The position numbers and the translations under genes are program-made. Of a stretch of 49,349 nt of DNA, positions 25,545 through 34,537 are shown piece by piece. The stretch is from Ligilactobacillus salitolerans (GTDB taxonomy: Bacteria > Bacillota > Bacilli > Lactobacillales > Lactobacillaceae): positions 7,315 through 56,663 of the forward strand of contig NZ_BFFP01000005.1 in NCBI RefSeq assembly GCF_003864415.1. The letters run 5' to 3'. Under the pieces are notes generated by a model. The model did not search any database, was not told the DNA's origin, and saw only the letters and a list, made by a program, of their open reading frames with translations. The first letter of the stretch is position 1, and each line of letters begins with the position of its first letter.

Positions 25545-27029
25545 GTGAAAAAGTTAAGCACTCCATTTGGTAATTTCTGGCTAGAGCTGGATGGAACCAC
25601 GATAGATTTTTCGCCAATTGATGTGACTGCAGATTTTAACCGTAATTCAAAAGATGGTGAGAGTGTTAGTGCGGGAATGATCATCATACCCCATTTGCCG
25701 TATTTCTCTAGGTCCGGGGATTTGACAGTTCAGACGGATGCTGATTTTACAATAGATTATTATCGCATCAACCATAGTCAAGAATGGGCTTGGTGTGTTG
25801 GAATGGGGCTTGATGTTGAAGACACAGAAGACGCTGAAATAAAAACCTCTCAGAACTTACTGGGTTTTAAAATTGAGTTTATTCAGGGAAGTGGAATCGT
25901 CTTCTCGCTGTCTTATAAGAAGTTAGAAGAATCTCCTCGGGTGGATCAATCCTTGCAACACTCTACCCGAGAAATAGCACGTGTGGATTATATAGAATGG
26001 CCAACTAATAATTGTTTACTTGGTGGTGCACTAGGTGATGCACTTGGTTACCCAGTTGAGTTTTCGAGCTTGGAAGAGATCCAGAAAAAATATGGTGATT
26101 CTGGGATCAGTTTTGCTAATTTTCAAGGAGTACCGTTGATTTCAGACGATACGCAGTTAACTTTGTTTACTGCCAATGGTCTCTTGCTTTCGAGCAAAGG
26201 AAATGACAAAGTCTGGGCTTGTTACCAAGACTGGCTAGATACTCAGTTTAAAGCGGACAAAGCTGAGATGAGTCATGAGCCGGTTTCTTGGCTGGTTGAT
26301 TTTCCTGAAATGTTCGCTAGTCGAGAACCGGGACGAACTTGTTTAATGACCATCATGCGTGATCAGCCAGGAAAGTTGGACCAGCCAATCAATCAAAGTA
26401 AAGGCTGCGGAGCTTTGATGCGGATTGCTCCCATTGGTTTGATGTCTGGTCAGCAGGATTTACATCAAGTTGCTTTAGCGGCTGCTCAAAATAGTGCGTT
26501 GACCCATGGTCACGAGATGAGTACGCTGGCTTCTGCAACTTTAGCAGTCTTGTTGAAACTGGAATTAGATTTGCACATTGAAGAACGTCCGCAACTATCC
26601 AAGTGTCTCCAAGAAGCCCTGCAAGTTGTGCAGGAACAGTTTGCAGATTATGCAAGTTTGGCTGATTTTGTGGCTTTGATCAAACGAGCGGTCAGCTTAG
26701 CGCAAAACTCTGAGTCTGATCAAAAAAATATTGAAAGTTTAGGTCAGGGCTGGGTGGCCGAAGAGACTTTGGCCATAGCTATTTACTGTACTGCTAGATA
26801 CTTAAATCAGCCCATCAAAGCAATTGAAGCAGCCGTTAACCATGATGGTGATTCTGATTCCACTGGGGCTGTTGCAGGGCAAATCGTGGGGATCTGTCAG
26901 CCTGAGAATTACTGGTGGCCGCAAGAGTTTGTTGAACAACTAGCCGAGAGAGATGTCATTGCTAAAATGGCATGCAAAATGGTCGTTAATGAGGTAAATC
27001 AACAGTATTTGTCTTGGGTTTTAGGATAA
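25545..27029 (+). CDS. Unknown domain fused to ADP-ribosylglycohydrolase (DraG-like)
   Basis: 494 residues. I prefer GTG 25545 over GTG 25536 because it aligns with the start of the preceding paralogue and has AGGTG ahead. Residues 1-150 are the same unknown domain. From residue 156 comes an ADP-ribosylglycohydrolase fold (NCLLGGALGDALGYPVE, then LISDDTQLT). Its second metal motif is HDGDSDSTGAVAG, equivalent to GGDTDT in DraG/ARH. These enzymes remove ADP-ribose from proteins, nucleic acids or small molecules. Next to a SIR2 NAD-consuming protein this may recycle or detoxify ADP-ribose products, or reverse a modification. The fusion and its neighbourhood are unusual. A terminator follows 6 bp after the stop. 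Confidence 0.8.
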   Translation: MKKLSTPFGNFWLELDGTTIDFSPIDVTADFNRNSKDGESVSAGMIIIPHLPYFSRSGDLTVQTDADFTIDYYRINHSQEWAWCVGMGLDVEDTEDAEIKTSQNLLGFKIEFIQGSGIVFSLSYKKLEESPRVDQSLQHSTREIARVDYIEWPTNNCLLGGALGDALGYPVEFSSLEEIQKKYGDSGISFANFQGVPLISDDTQLTLFTANGLLLSSKGNDKVWACYQDWLDTQFKADKAEMSHEPVSWLVDFPEMFASREPGRTCLMTIMRDQPGKLDQPINQSKGCGALMRIAPIGLMSGQQDLHQVALAAAQNSALTHGHEMSTLASATLAVLLKLELDLHIEERPQLSKCLQEALQVVQEQFADYASLADFVALIKRAVSLAQNSESDQKNIESLGQGWVAEETLAIAIYCTARYLNQPIKAIEAAVNHDGDSDSTGAVAGQIVGICQPENYWWPQEFVEQLAERDVIAKMACKMVVNEVNQQYLSWVLG

Positions 27030-27035
27030 AAAAAG

Positions 27036-27065
27036 AGCGAAATGCTGTTTTGCATTTCGCTTTTG
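27036..27065 (+). terminator. Terminator after the ADP-ribosylglycohydrolase gene
   Basis: AGCGAAATGC, loop TGTTTT, GCATTTCGCT, then TTTT, with an A-run on the 5' side. It closes the SIR2/ARH group. Confidence 0.85.
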
Positions 27066-27292
27066 TGAGCCTAAAACCGATTTCTAGCTAGAAGGACTTA
27101 CGACTTAACTGCCTCCACACATCAACTCACTGGCAAGTCCCGAGATAGTAATAATAAAATTACGATCTACAAATCCTAAGACTACTTGCTTTACCACAAT
27201 TAAGATCATAACACACCTGCTTCGTTTCTGATGAAAGTTTGCTTTGCCGCGACTATTCAAGGAATTAGTAATTTTTAGATTTGCATGTTTTT

Positions 27293-27327
27293 AGTGTTGA
27301 TGAGTAAAATCGTCAGCACTTTTTTTA
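27293..27327 (+). terminator. Second terminator in the 27.07-27.4 kb gap
   Basis: AGTGTTGATG and CGTCAGCACT with wobble pairs, followed by seven T. No gene is clear between it and the terminator at 27036, so a short plus-strand RNA could end here. On the minus strand of the gap a 34-codon frame (ATG at about 27212, ending near 27108) exists but is unsupported. Otherwise nothing is recognised in 27066-27374. Confidence 0.65.
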
Positions 27328-27407
27328 GGTTCATAATAATTGACTTTATCAGCTTATTCTAATAAGTTTAGAGAGTGAATATAAATTCATTAGAAAGCTG
27401 TGATGCT

Positions 27408-28352
27408 ATGTATGGGTTGATTGGTACCTGGTCGATGGCACTGAAGGGTGTAAAGAGTGCGGTGCCACGATTAAAGAACGGTGATAACTGCGGTGATGTG
27501 GTGGAACAAGCCGTTAGCACGGTGGAGGATTATCCCTATTTTAAGTCTGTGGGTTATGGTGGCTTGCCGAATTCTGCCGGTGAATTGGAAATGGATTCTG
27601 CCTTCATGAACGGCGACAACTTCCAAATTGGCGCGATTGCTGGAGTCAAAGACATTGCCAACCCGATCCAAGTCAGTCGGCGTTTGAGTCAGGAGCGAGT
27701 CAATAATTTTTTGGTTGCTCAAGGTGCTGAAAAATATGCCGAAGAACAGGGATTTGCACGCAAGAAAATGTTGACTCCGCGTGCGACTGGGCTGTGGGAA
27801 AAGCGGCAAGAAGAAGTCGCCAAAACTGGCAGGTTAACGCCTTATGACGGGCATGACACTGTTTGTTTTGTTTCTCTTGATCAGCAAGGCAGTATGGCAG
27901 TTGGAACTTCCACTTCTGGTTTATTCATGAAACATCCCGGCCGGGTGGGTGATTCGCCCCAAGCTGGCAATGGTTTTTACGTTGATAGTGAGCTTGGCGG
28001 GGTGGCTGCGACTGGTCTTGGCGAAGATATGATGAAACGCCCAATTTGTTTTGAAACTTTGCATCTAATGCAGGCTGGTTACAACGTCCAGGAGGCTTTG
28101 AATAAGGCAGTCTATGGTTTTGTCGATCTTCTGGGCCAGCGTAATGGACAAGTGGGAGAATTCTCCTATATTGCTTTGGACAAAAACGGGAATTACGCCT
28201 GTGCGACCAATGTCGATTTCCAATTTGCAGTTGCCACTGAAAAGGAAGAGCCGACTCTTTACTTGGCGCAGCCGCAAGCAAATCATCAAGTTGCTATTAG
28301 CCAAGCGTCAGCAGAGTGGATCAAAGATTATTATGCCAGGATCCAAAAATAA
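27408..28352 (+). CDS. N4-(beta-N-acetylglucosaminyl)-L-asparaginase family (glycosylasparaginase)
   Basis: 314 residues, Ntn-hydrolase. The precursor is cleaved before the nucleophile Thr in HDTVCFVSLD; the substrate loop GTSTSGLFMKHPGRVGDSP and GNGFYVD are diagnostic of aspartylglucosaminidase. It splits the GlcNAc-Asn bond to give aspartate and amino sugar. ATG 27408 gives the usual family start (YGLIGTW); GTG 27375 would add 11 residues and both ribosome sites are weak. It is followed by a dipeptidase, a peptide-binding lipoprotein and a ROK kinase. From memory, the same gene types occur in the Lacticaseibacillus casei locus for fucosyl-GlcNAc-asparagine use. The protein carries no signal peptide, so the substrate must be imported. 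Confidence 0.88.
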   Translation: MYGLIGTWSMALKGVKSAVPRLKNGDNCGDVVEQAVSTVEDYPYFKSVGYGGLPNSAGELEMDSAFMNGDNFQIGAIAGVKDIANPIQVSRRLSQERVNNFLVAQGAEKYAEEQGFARKKMLTPRATGLWEKRQEEVAKTGRLTPYDGHDTVCFVSLDQQGSMAVGTSTSGLFMKHPGRVGDSPQAGNGFYVDSELGGVAATGLGEDMMKRPICFETLHLMQAGYNVQEALNKAVYGFVDLLGQRNGQVGEFSYIALDKNGNYACATNVDFQFAVATEKEEPTLYLAQPQANHQVAISQASAEWIKDYYARIQK

Positions 28353-28376
28353 GATCAGGTGAGGTGGTCTAAATCA

Positions 28377-29666
28377 ATGGAACGTGTGGAACAAGAAATC
28401 GCGGATAATTTGCAGCACTATCAGGAATTGCTGGGACAAGTCATCCAGATCCCCAGCGTGAAGGGTGCTCCAACTGCTCAGGCACCATATGGAGCCGGTC
28501 CAAAGGCGGCCTTAGAGCAAGCTTTGGAAATTGCCAGGCAGTTGGGATTAAAGACTGGACAAGTTGCTAACAAAGTTGGCTGGGCCCAACTAGATGGGCA
28601 AGATGATGAATATATTGCAGTCTTGGGCCATTTGGATGTGGTTCAGGCGGGTGAAAACTGGACGACTCCTCCGTACCAACTAACGGTCAAAGATGGCTAT
28701 ATGTATGGTCGCGGTGTCCTAGACAACAAAGGACCGATCTTAGGAGCATTATTTGCCTTATCTCTGTTGAAAAAGCACCAGGTTAGTTTGAAACACAGCA
28801 TTCGCGTAATTTTTGGCACCGATGAAGAATCTGGCAGCGCGGATATTCCAGCTTATTTGCAAGCAGAGAAACCGCCGTTGGGGGGATTTACGCCTGATGG
28901 CAAGTACCCGGTGGTCTATGCCGAGCGGGGCATGCTTCGGCTGCAAGTTGACCTGCCGTTTGCTGAAGAAATCGCTTGGGATAAAATCAGCGGTAATTTT
29001 GCGGCCAGTTACATTCCAGATGCAGCAGAAGTCCATTTGAAAGATGGATCAGTCCAAGATTACGTCGGGAAAAAATCCCCCAGTAACGCACCAGAATTAG
29101 GCGACAATGTTATTCGAAAAATCGCGCTGGATGGGCAGAAGCTGCCTGGTCAGTTTGGCAAATATCTGGCCTGGATCAGTCAGATCAGTGCAGATACGAC
29201 TGGTGAAAATTTAGGGGTGGCCTATCAGGATGAGTCGGGCGAGTTACAACTCAGTCTCTGGGGAATGGAGCTGTCGGCCGGTCTTTTACAGTTAAGCCTG
29301 ACGATTCGGTACCCTGTTACTTTGCAGAAAGAAGATTTGTTGCAGAAGTTAAAGCAAAATTTGCCAGCAGGAGCACAGTTAAAGGTCGTCAGTGAAGTCG
29401 CACCGTTGTTAGTTGACCGCAAGCAGCCGATGATCCAAATCATGCAAGACGTTTATGAACAAGTCACGCACACAGATGGCAGCCCAGTGACAACGACTGG
29501 AGTTACATATGCACGCTCGCTGCCTAACATCGTGGCCTTTGGTCCGTCCTTTCCCGGACAACGCGGGATCGCGCACAAGGAAAATGAATGGCTCAAAGTT
29601 TCAGATTGGCAAAAGATGATTCAAATCGATTATTTGGCAATGAAAAAATTGGCTCAAGAGCTCTAA
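28377..29666 (+). CDS. pepV: M20 family dipeptidase (PepV-like)
   Basis: 429 residues. Zinc-site motifs are in order: LGHLDVV, YGRGVLDNKGP (bridging Asp), GTDEESGS (catalytic Glu pair) and a C-terminal HKENEW histidine. The lid domain is inserted from about residue 180, as in Lactobacillus PepV. It hydrolyses dipeptides in the cytoplasm. ATG 28377 follows GAGGTGG; the longer reading from GTG 28359 would swallow that ribosome site. In this operon it may trim amino acids from imported glyco-asparagine peptides so that the asparaginase, which needs a free alpha-amino and carboxyl group, can act. Confidence 0.87.
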   Translation: MERVEQEIADNLQHYQELLGQVIQIPSVKGAPTAQAPYGAGPKAALEQALEIARQLGLKTGQVANKVGWAQLDGQDDEYIAVLGHLDVVQAGENWTTPPYQLTVKDGYMYGRGVLDNKGPILGALFALSLLKKHQVSLKHSIRVIFGTDEESGSADIPAYLQAEKPPLGGFTPDGKYPVVYAERGMLRLQVDLPFAEEIAWDKISGNFAASYIPDAAEVHLKDGSVQDYVGKKSPSNAPELGDNVIRKIALDGQKLPGQFGKYLAWISQISADTTGENLGVAYQDESGELQLSLWGMELSAGLLQLSLTIRYPVTLQKEDLLQKLKQNLPAGAQLKVVSEVAPLLVDRKQPMIQIMQDVYEQVTHTDGSPVTTTGVTYARSLPNIVAFGPSFPGQRGIAHKENEWLKVSDWQKMIQIDYLAMKKLAQEL

Positions 29667-29696
29667 CTTAAAATTTGATAGCGAGGTGCTTTGATA

Positions 29697-31346
29697 ATGA
29701 AAAGCTTAAAAAGATGGTTATTACCGGTTGTTGCTGTGTGTAGTGCCTTAGTGCTCACGGCTTGCGGCAACTCGAAGGATTCGAGTAACAAGCAGACCAT
29801 GAATTTATCGGTCAACAGTGACATTGCATCAATGGATCCGTCCCTGGCTTCAGACACGACCAGCATGCAGCTGCTAGAAAATACGGGCGAAGGTTTCTTG
29901 CAGATCGGCAAAAATAATAAGATCGAAAAGGAACTGGCTCAAAAGATCGCAGTTTCCAAAGATGGTAAAACATATACCTTTACGTTAAGAAAAGACGGCA
30001 AATGGAGCAATGGCGATCCAGTCACGGCGCAGGACTTTGTCTATGGCTGGCGCCGGACCGTTGACCCGAAGACAACCTCGGCTTATGCCTACTTATATTC
30101 CGGAGTGGAAAATGCCGATGACATCATCGCCAATAAGAAGAAACCAGAGACTCTGGGGATCAAAGCTTTAGGCAAGTACAAGGTGCAAGTCAAGCTGGAC
30201 CACCCGATCGCTTACTTTAAACTCTTGTTGGCAATGCCGGTCTTCTACCCGCAAAACCAAAACGTGGTTGAAAAATACGGCAAGAAGTATGGCACGAATG
30301 CCAGCCGGACGGTCGCTAATGGTCCGTTCAAAATTGTTGGTTGGAATGGCACCAATTCTAAGTGGAAACTCGTCAAAAACACCAAATACTGGGACAAGAA
30401 AAACGTCCACTTGGATGCCGTTAATTTCCAAACCGTTAAATCACCTTCAACTGGTTTGAACCTGTATCAGACCAAGAAGCTGGACCAAACGATGCTGATG
30501 GGCAATCAAGTGGCCAATAAAAAGAGCTCGAAGGATTATGTGAAGACGAAGACTGCAACTTCGCTTTATTTGCAATTCAACCGGAGCTCGCCGTCTTCCG
30601 AGACTTTAAAGAAAGCCTTTAATAACATTAACATTCGCAAAGCCTTGTCCCTGTCACTGAATCGGAAATCATTGACCGGCAAGGTTTTGACAGACGGGTC
30701 TGATCCTGCCAAAGGGTTCGTGACTGCCAACCTCGCCAAAAATCCCAAAACAGGGGAAGACTTCGCCTCTGAAGCTTATGTCAAGGAAGGCGTTGCTTAC
30801 AATAAAAAGCTCGCTCAAGAGTATTGGAAGAAAGGTTTAAAAGAGATCGGCCAAACAGGCTTAAACGTGAAGCTGCTCAGTGACGACGATGACACAAATA
30901 AGCAGACCGCTGAATTTGTCCAAAGTGCTTGGGAAAATAACCTGCCGGGGATGAAGGTCGATATTAACAGCGTGCCGAAGACGATCAGGATCTCCCGTTC
31001 TGAAAAACGCAACTTTGATATTGTGATTTCTGGTTGGGGCGCAGACTTCTCTGACCCGATCACGTTCTTGAACCTTTACCAAAAGGGCAACTCTGGGGAT
31101 GCAGGTGATTACGATAATGCAGCCTTCAACAAGCTGATCGATGAGATCAACAATAATCCGTCCAATGACCAGCAAGTGCGCTGGAATAACATGGTCAAGG
31201 CTGAAAAGCTCTTGCTGAATGATCAAGCAACGATCCCGCTTTATCAGAAAGCTTACTCTTATCTGAGAAATCCTAAGGTCAAAGGCTTGATCGAAAATTC
31301 TGCCGGCCCAGCACATAACTACAAGGGTGTGTCGATTTCCAAATGA
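29697..31346 (+). CDS. Oligopeptide ABC transporter substrate-binding lipoprotein (OppA-like)
   Basis: 549 residues, start ATG 29697 after GCGAGGTG. Signal peptide with lipobox LTAC; Cys23 is the lipidated residue, so the mature protein is anchored outside. The fold is the SBP family 5 type: LSVNSDIASMDPSLASDTTS, TFTLRKDGKWSNGDPVTAQD and WRRTVDP are the hallmark stretches. No permease or ATPase genes are beside it, so it probably feeds an Opp system encoded elsewhere. Within this operon the ligand may be a glycosylated asparagine or glycopeptide. It overlaps the next gene by 4 bp. Confidence 0.9.
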   Translation: MKSLKRWLLPVVAVCSALVLTACGNSKDSSNKQTMNLSVNSDIASMDPSLASDTTSMQLLENTGEGFLQIGKNNKIEKELAQKIAVSKDGKTYTFTLRKDGKWSNGDPVTAQDFVYGWRRTVDPKTTSAYAYLYSGVENADDIIANKKKPETLGIKALGKYKVQVKLDHPIAYFKLLLAMPVFYPQNQNVVEKYGKKYGTNASRTVANGPFKIVGWNGTNSKWKLVKNTKYWDKKNVHLDAVNFQTVKSPSTGLNLYQTKKLDQTMLMGNQVANKKSSKDYVKTKTATSLYLQFNRSSPSSETLKKAFNNINIRKALSLSLNRKSLTGKVLTDGSDPAKGFVTANLAKNPKTGEDFASEAYVKEGVAYNKKLAQEYWKKGLKEIGQTGLNVKLLSDDDDTNKQTAEFVQSAWENNLPGMKVDINSVPKTIRISRSEKRNFDIVISGWGADFSDPITFLNLYQKGNSGDAGDYDNAAFNKLIDEINNNPSNDQQVRWNNMVKAEKLLLNDQATIPLYQKAYSYLRNPKVKGLIENSAGPAHNYKGVSISK

Positions 31347-32242
31347 TGGGAGAAGATAAGAAAAACTTTTTGGCGATTGACATTGGCGGGACCTTTATCA
31401 AAACTGCCTTGGTAGATGAGCAAGGGTTGGTGACTGACAGACAGGAAATTGAAAATAAGTTTGCTGATAAAGAGAGCTTTTTGGAAGGCTTAACTCAGAT
31501 CATCGAGCAAAATGTCCACCAAATTAGTGGCGTGGGCTTGAGTATCCCGGGTGTAGTGGATGTTAAGCGGCAGGTGATCGTTTCATCGGCGCGGTTGGCT
31601 TATCTCGAGAACGTCGAATTTCTGGACGAGTTAGCGGGAAAATACCAGGTCCCGTTTGTCATCGAAAATGATGGTAATTGTGCAGCTCTGGCTGAAAAGA
31701 GATGCGGGAATTTAAAAGGAGTCGCTAATGGGGCGATGATCGTTCTAGGGACTGGCCTGGGTGCCGCGGTTTTTGTCCAGGATCAATTGGTGCACGGAGC
31801 ACATTTTGTCGCTGGGGAACCAAGCTTTATGGTCTTGGATGATTCTGCAACAGGGAGAGCGAAGACTGCTGCAGACTTATCGGTCACAGAAATGGTTAAG
31901 CAGATTTCACTCCACTTGCAACTGCCAGAACCTTATACCGGGCAAGCAGTTTTCAAGCAGATCCAGGAAGGCGAACCATTTGCCGTGGGAGAATTTAACC
32001 ACTTTTGTCGACACGTGGCTACGATCATCTATAATATCCAAACGATCCTAGATTTGGAGCAGGTTGTGATCGGCGGCGGCATTAGTCGCCAGCCTTTGTT
32101 GATCGAAAAGATAAATGAGAGTTTGCTGGAGTACTTTGAAAGTGACCCGCTTGCCCACAGGACAATGACCATGCCTTTAGTGGTTGCCGCTCGTTTGTAT
32201 AACGATGCCAATTTGGTTGGGGCAGTTGTGCCGCTGATCTGA
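31343..32242 (+). CDS. ROK family sugar kinase (SugK/NagK-like)
   Basis: 299 residues. The ATP-binding start LAIDIGGTFIKTALVD and the glycine-rich VLGTGLGAAVF define a ROK kinase. ENDGNCAALAE contains the usual catalytic Asp. The CXCGXXGCXE zinc cluster of glucokinases and NagC is absent, as in several kinases of this group. The probable role is phosphorylating the sugar freed by glycosylasparaginase (GlcNAc or a disaccharide) to feed glycolysis. The start ATG overlaps the OppA stop (ATGATG), so it is translationally coupled. Confidence 0.85.
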   Translation: MMGEDKKNFLAIDIGGTFIKTALVDEQGLVTDRQEIENKFADKESFLEGLTQIIEQNVHQISGVGLSIPGVVDVKRQVIVSSARLAYLENVEFLDELAGKYQVPFVIENDGNCAALAEKRCGNLKGVANGAMIVLGTGLGAAVFVQDQLVHGAHFVAGEPSFMVLDDSATGRAKTAADLSVTEMVKQISLHLQLPEPYTGQAVFKQIQEGEPFAVGEFNHFCRHVATIIYNIQTILDLEQVVIGGGISRQPLLIEKINESLLEYFESDPLAHRTMTMPLVVAARLYNDANLVGAVVPLI

Positions 32243-32253
32243 TTAAATGCATA

Positions 32254-32310
32254 AAAAGGAGCAGAACCTGTTTTGATTTTTGAATCAAGACAAGGCGCTG
32301 CCTTTTTTTG
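32254..32310 (+). terminator. Terminator after the glyco-asparagine operon
   Basis: A long imperfect hairpin starts AAAAAGG, has an inner stem TGTTTTGATT/AATCAAGACA, and ends CTGCCTTTTTTT. The convergent membrane-protein gene ends 51 bp away. Confidence 0.7.
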
Positions 32311-32360
32311 TGCTGACCCAGCCAGTGAAACTTTGGCAGCAGCCGGATTCCAAGCTTTTG

Positions 32361-32756
32361 CTAGTTCTTCATGCGTACAAAAGGCATGGCTAAGAGGCCA
32401 ACCACTGCGCCCCACACAAGATTAGTCACGATGACACTTACCAGTGCGAAGGGGTTCGTGATCGGTCCCTGCAAGCTGCCAGTTAATAGTGGCGATAAAA
32501 CTACACTTAAAATGATTGCCCAGATGGCATAAACTAGACCGGAAGCCGCTAATACGATGACCGGATGATCAACTCGTTTAAAGAGCACAGCTCCAAGCCA
32601 GATGACTGAGATCAAAATCGTCAAAATGATGCTGCCCACTCTATCCGTTGGGAAAAGGTGGATCAACCCCGTGATTTTAGTTAAGGGACGCAATGCAGCG
32701 ATAGTTCCTAGAGTCAGAATTAGTAATTTGTTTTGTTTAATTGTGTTTTTCAACAT
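32361..32756 (-). CDS. Small integral membrane protein, function unknown
   Basis: 131 residues with four predicted hydrophobic helices (about 10-28, 40-60, 68-90, 103-125). It starts MLKNTIKQNK and ends PFVRMKN. No family recognised with confidence; size and pattern recall small inner-membrane or S-component-like proteins. It is monocistronic on the minus strand. An AT-rich region upstream (about 32775-32805) holds TATAAT-like elements for its promoter. Confidence 0.75.
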   Translation of the reverse strand: MLKNTIKQNKLLILTLGTIAALRPLTKITGLIHLFPTDRVGSIILTILISVIWLGAVLFKRVDHPVIVLAASGLVYAIWAIILSVVLSPLLTGSLQGPITNPFALVSVIVTNLVWGAVVGLLAMPFVRMKN

Positions 32757-32858
32757 GGGTAGGTTCGCTCCTATAATGTATTATATTATACAATATATAG
32801 TATTGTTTTAGAAAAAGCAAGAAGGAAAAATGTAACTTTTTTGGCAACTAGGACACAA

Positions 32859-32904
32859 AAAACCTGCAAGGTAACACTTTCTGACGTGTTAGCTTGCAGG
32901 TTTT
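32859..32904 (-). terminator. Strong terminator of the minus-strand SDR gene
   Basis: AACCTGCAAG / CTTGCAGGTT arms with an inner TAACAC/GTGTTA stem; read on the minus strand it ends in a run of T. It lies about 170 bp after the SDR stop. Confidence 0.8.
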
Positions 32905-33075
32905 CGACTATGACTGAATCTTTTTGAAGGTCATTTGAATCAGCCTGAGTGCATCTGATAGGTTTATCCAAGGAGGTTAATACGGGTGTAGTTGCTGTAA
33001 CTAGCGCCGTATTCTTCGTCTAAGTCTAGGGCTACAGAAGCGGTGCAGAGATTATTTAAGCGAATATTTTGGTGC

Positions 33076-33837
33076 TTAGAGAGCTGCTTGTCCGCCATCA
33101 ACAGAAATAACGGCTGCTGTCGTAAATTTAGAGACATCAGAACATAAGAACAATACCATGTTCGCAACATCGATTGGTTTTCCAGCAGTATTCATAGGGT
33201 TAAGTCCTGTCATTTCTGCCCATTTTTCGGGGGTATCTTTGTAACCCTCTATCATTTCAGTTTCAATTAGTCCGGGAGCAATTGTGTTTACTCTGATGCC
33301 TTCTTTGGCATGATCGAAAGCCGCAGCTCTTGTCATTCCAATTACCGCATGCTTGGCTGCGATATATGGCAGCATGTTGTCAGGCTTGGCACTCAGACCG
33401 GAGATTGAAGAAGTATTTACAATTGCACCACCATTATGTTTACGCATATAGTCTAGTTCATATTTCATACATAAGAAGACACCTTTAGCGTCAACATTCA
33501 TGGCTTTATCATATTCTTCTTCTGGCATATCAGAGGCCTTGCCTGGCAGATTTGCCATGCCGGCATTATTAAATGCTGCATCAACTCCACCATATGTTTG
33601 AATAGCTTGGTCGACTAGTTTTTTAACGGAGGATGAATCGGCTACATCTGTCTTAATAAAGATTGCTTTTCCACCAGCATCCTTAATTTCTTGCGCTATA
33701 TTTTGCCCGTTGGGATCAATGTCGCCAATAAGGACATTGGCGCCGCTTTGACCAAAGAGTTTAGCTGTCGCTGCCCCAATTCCACCAGCAGCACCAGTTA
33801 CAATGGCTGTTTTACCAGAAAAATCAAATTTAACCAT
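33076..33837 (-). CDS. Short-chain dehydrogenase/reductase (SDR), glucose-3-dehydrogenase-like
   Basis: 253 residues, classical SDR. Cofactor motif TGAAGGIG near residue 15, FNNAG, catalytic Ser in NTSSISG, and YIAAK (Tyr-x-x-x-Lys). The C-terminus ends SVDGGQAAL. It is an NAD(P)-dependent oxidoreductase with unknown substrate. It is a clear paralogue of the SDR at 46099 (shared FLCMKYE, APGL, VDGGQ), and the two probably act on related substrates. The ATG follows GGAGGAAAAAGTT on the minus strand. Monocistronic. Confidence 0.88.
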   Translation of the reverse strand: MVKFDFSGKTAIVTGAAGGIGAATAKLFGQSGANVLIGDIDPNGQNIAQEIKDAGGKAIFIKTDVADSSSVKKLVDQAIQTYGGVDAAFNNAGMANLPGKASDMPEEEYDKAMNVDAKGVFLCMKYELDYMRKHNGGAIVNTSSISGLSAKPDNMLPYIAAKHAVIGMTRAAAFDHAKEGIRVNTIAPGLIETEMIEGYKDTPEKWAEMTGLNPMNTAGKPIDVANMVLFLCSDVSKFTTAAVISVDGGQAAL

Positions 33838-34537
33838 AACTTTTTCCTCCTCAAAAATATGCTTGTAAAATAATTCACAAACTTATTATAGCATTTTTTC
33901 TATATGATTCACTTTGAAAGGAACATTTATTTAAATTAAAAATTTCGTTTAAAAAACGTTCAAAGATCATCTTATACAAAAAAATAAACTCGCTTTGAGG
34001 AGACGTGTAATCAGTCAATCAGATAAATTAGTTTGCAATCAATTTGCTCAGCTTAGGGGAAATCAATATGAATGTAAACAAAAAAATAGTTTGAAAGCTC
34101 TGGTCAAAGTTTTGATGGCCAGTAGGGAGTGTCAAGAAGGTTGGATTGTAGCGAAAACGTTAAAGATAGATATGATGGCTTTAAGAAATAAATTAATTGT
34201 TGATAAGTTTTATATATTTCCAGAATATGTATTATTATCCACAAAAACTGTGCAATTTATATTCTGTTGGGAGGGTTAGGATAGGCAAAATGTAGATGTC
34301 TTAACTTTCTTTTTGTTTACTGGAAAAGAGTTAAATTCGTACTTGGATAGGGTGGTTTATGAGATTTAATGAATAATCTGCTTTAGTTTACGAATAAAGA
34401 TACCTTAATGTTGAATTTAGCCACATTGCCTATGTGAAAAATAAAACATACAATTATGGTGAAAACAATAATGATGGAATTATTGAGTTAGATGGTCTTA
34501 CTTGTAACATCTGAATAATAAAAGGAGTTGAGATCGA
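33838..34537. other. 700-bp gap with possible gene remnants upstream of argR
   Basis: No credible full gene. A TTG-initiated frame at 33995-34279 (94 codons) lacks family features. At 34398-34514 a 38-codon stretch reads protein-like (RYLNVEFSHIAYVKNKTYNY, then IIELDGL, ending TCNI) with an upstream stop and no start, so it may be the 3' end of a deleted gene. A region near 34365-34376 (AATGAATAATCT) resembles half an ARG box. Confidence 0.45.

Noticed and set aside
27108-27214. 34-codon minus-strand frame in the gap after the ADP-ribosylglycohydrolase gene
   Set aside because: Hydrophobic and with an AGGTG before its ATG, but no terminator, promoter or antisense partner was clear, so it was not called as a toxin.
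33995-34279. 94-codon ORF upstream of argR
   Set aside because: Weak start, no recognisable domain, unusual composition; treated as part of the decayed gap.
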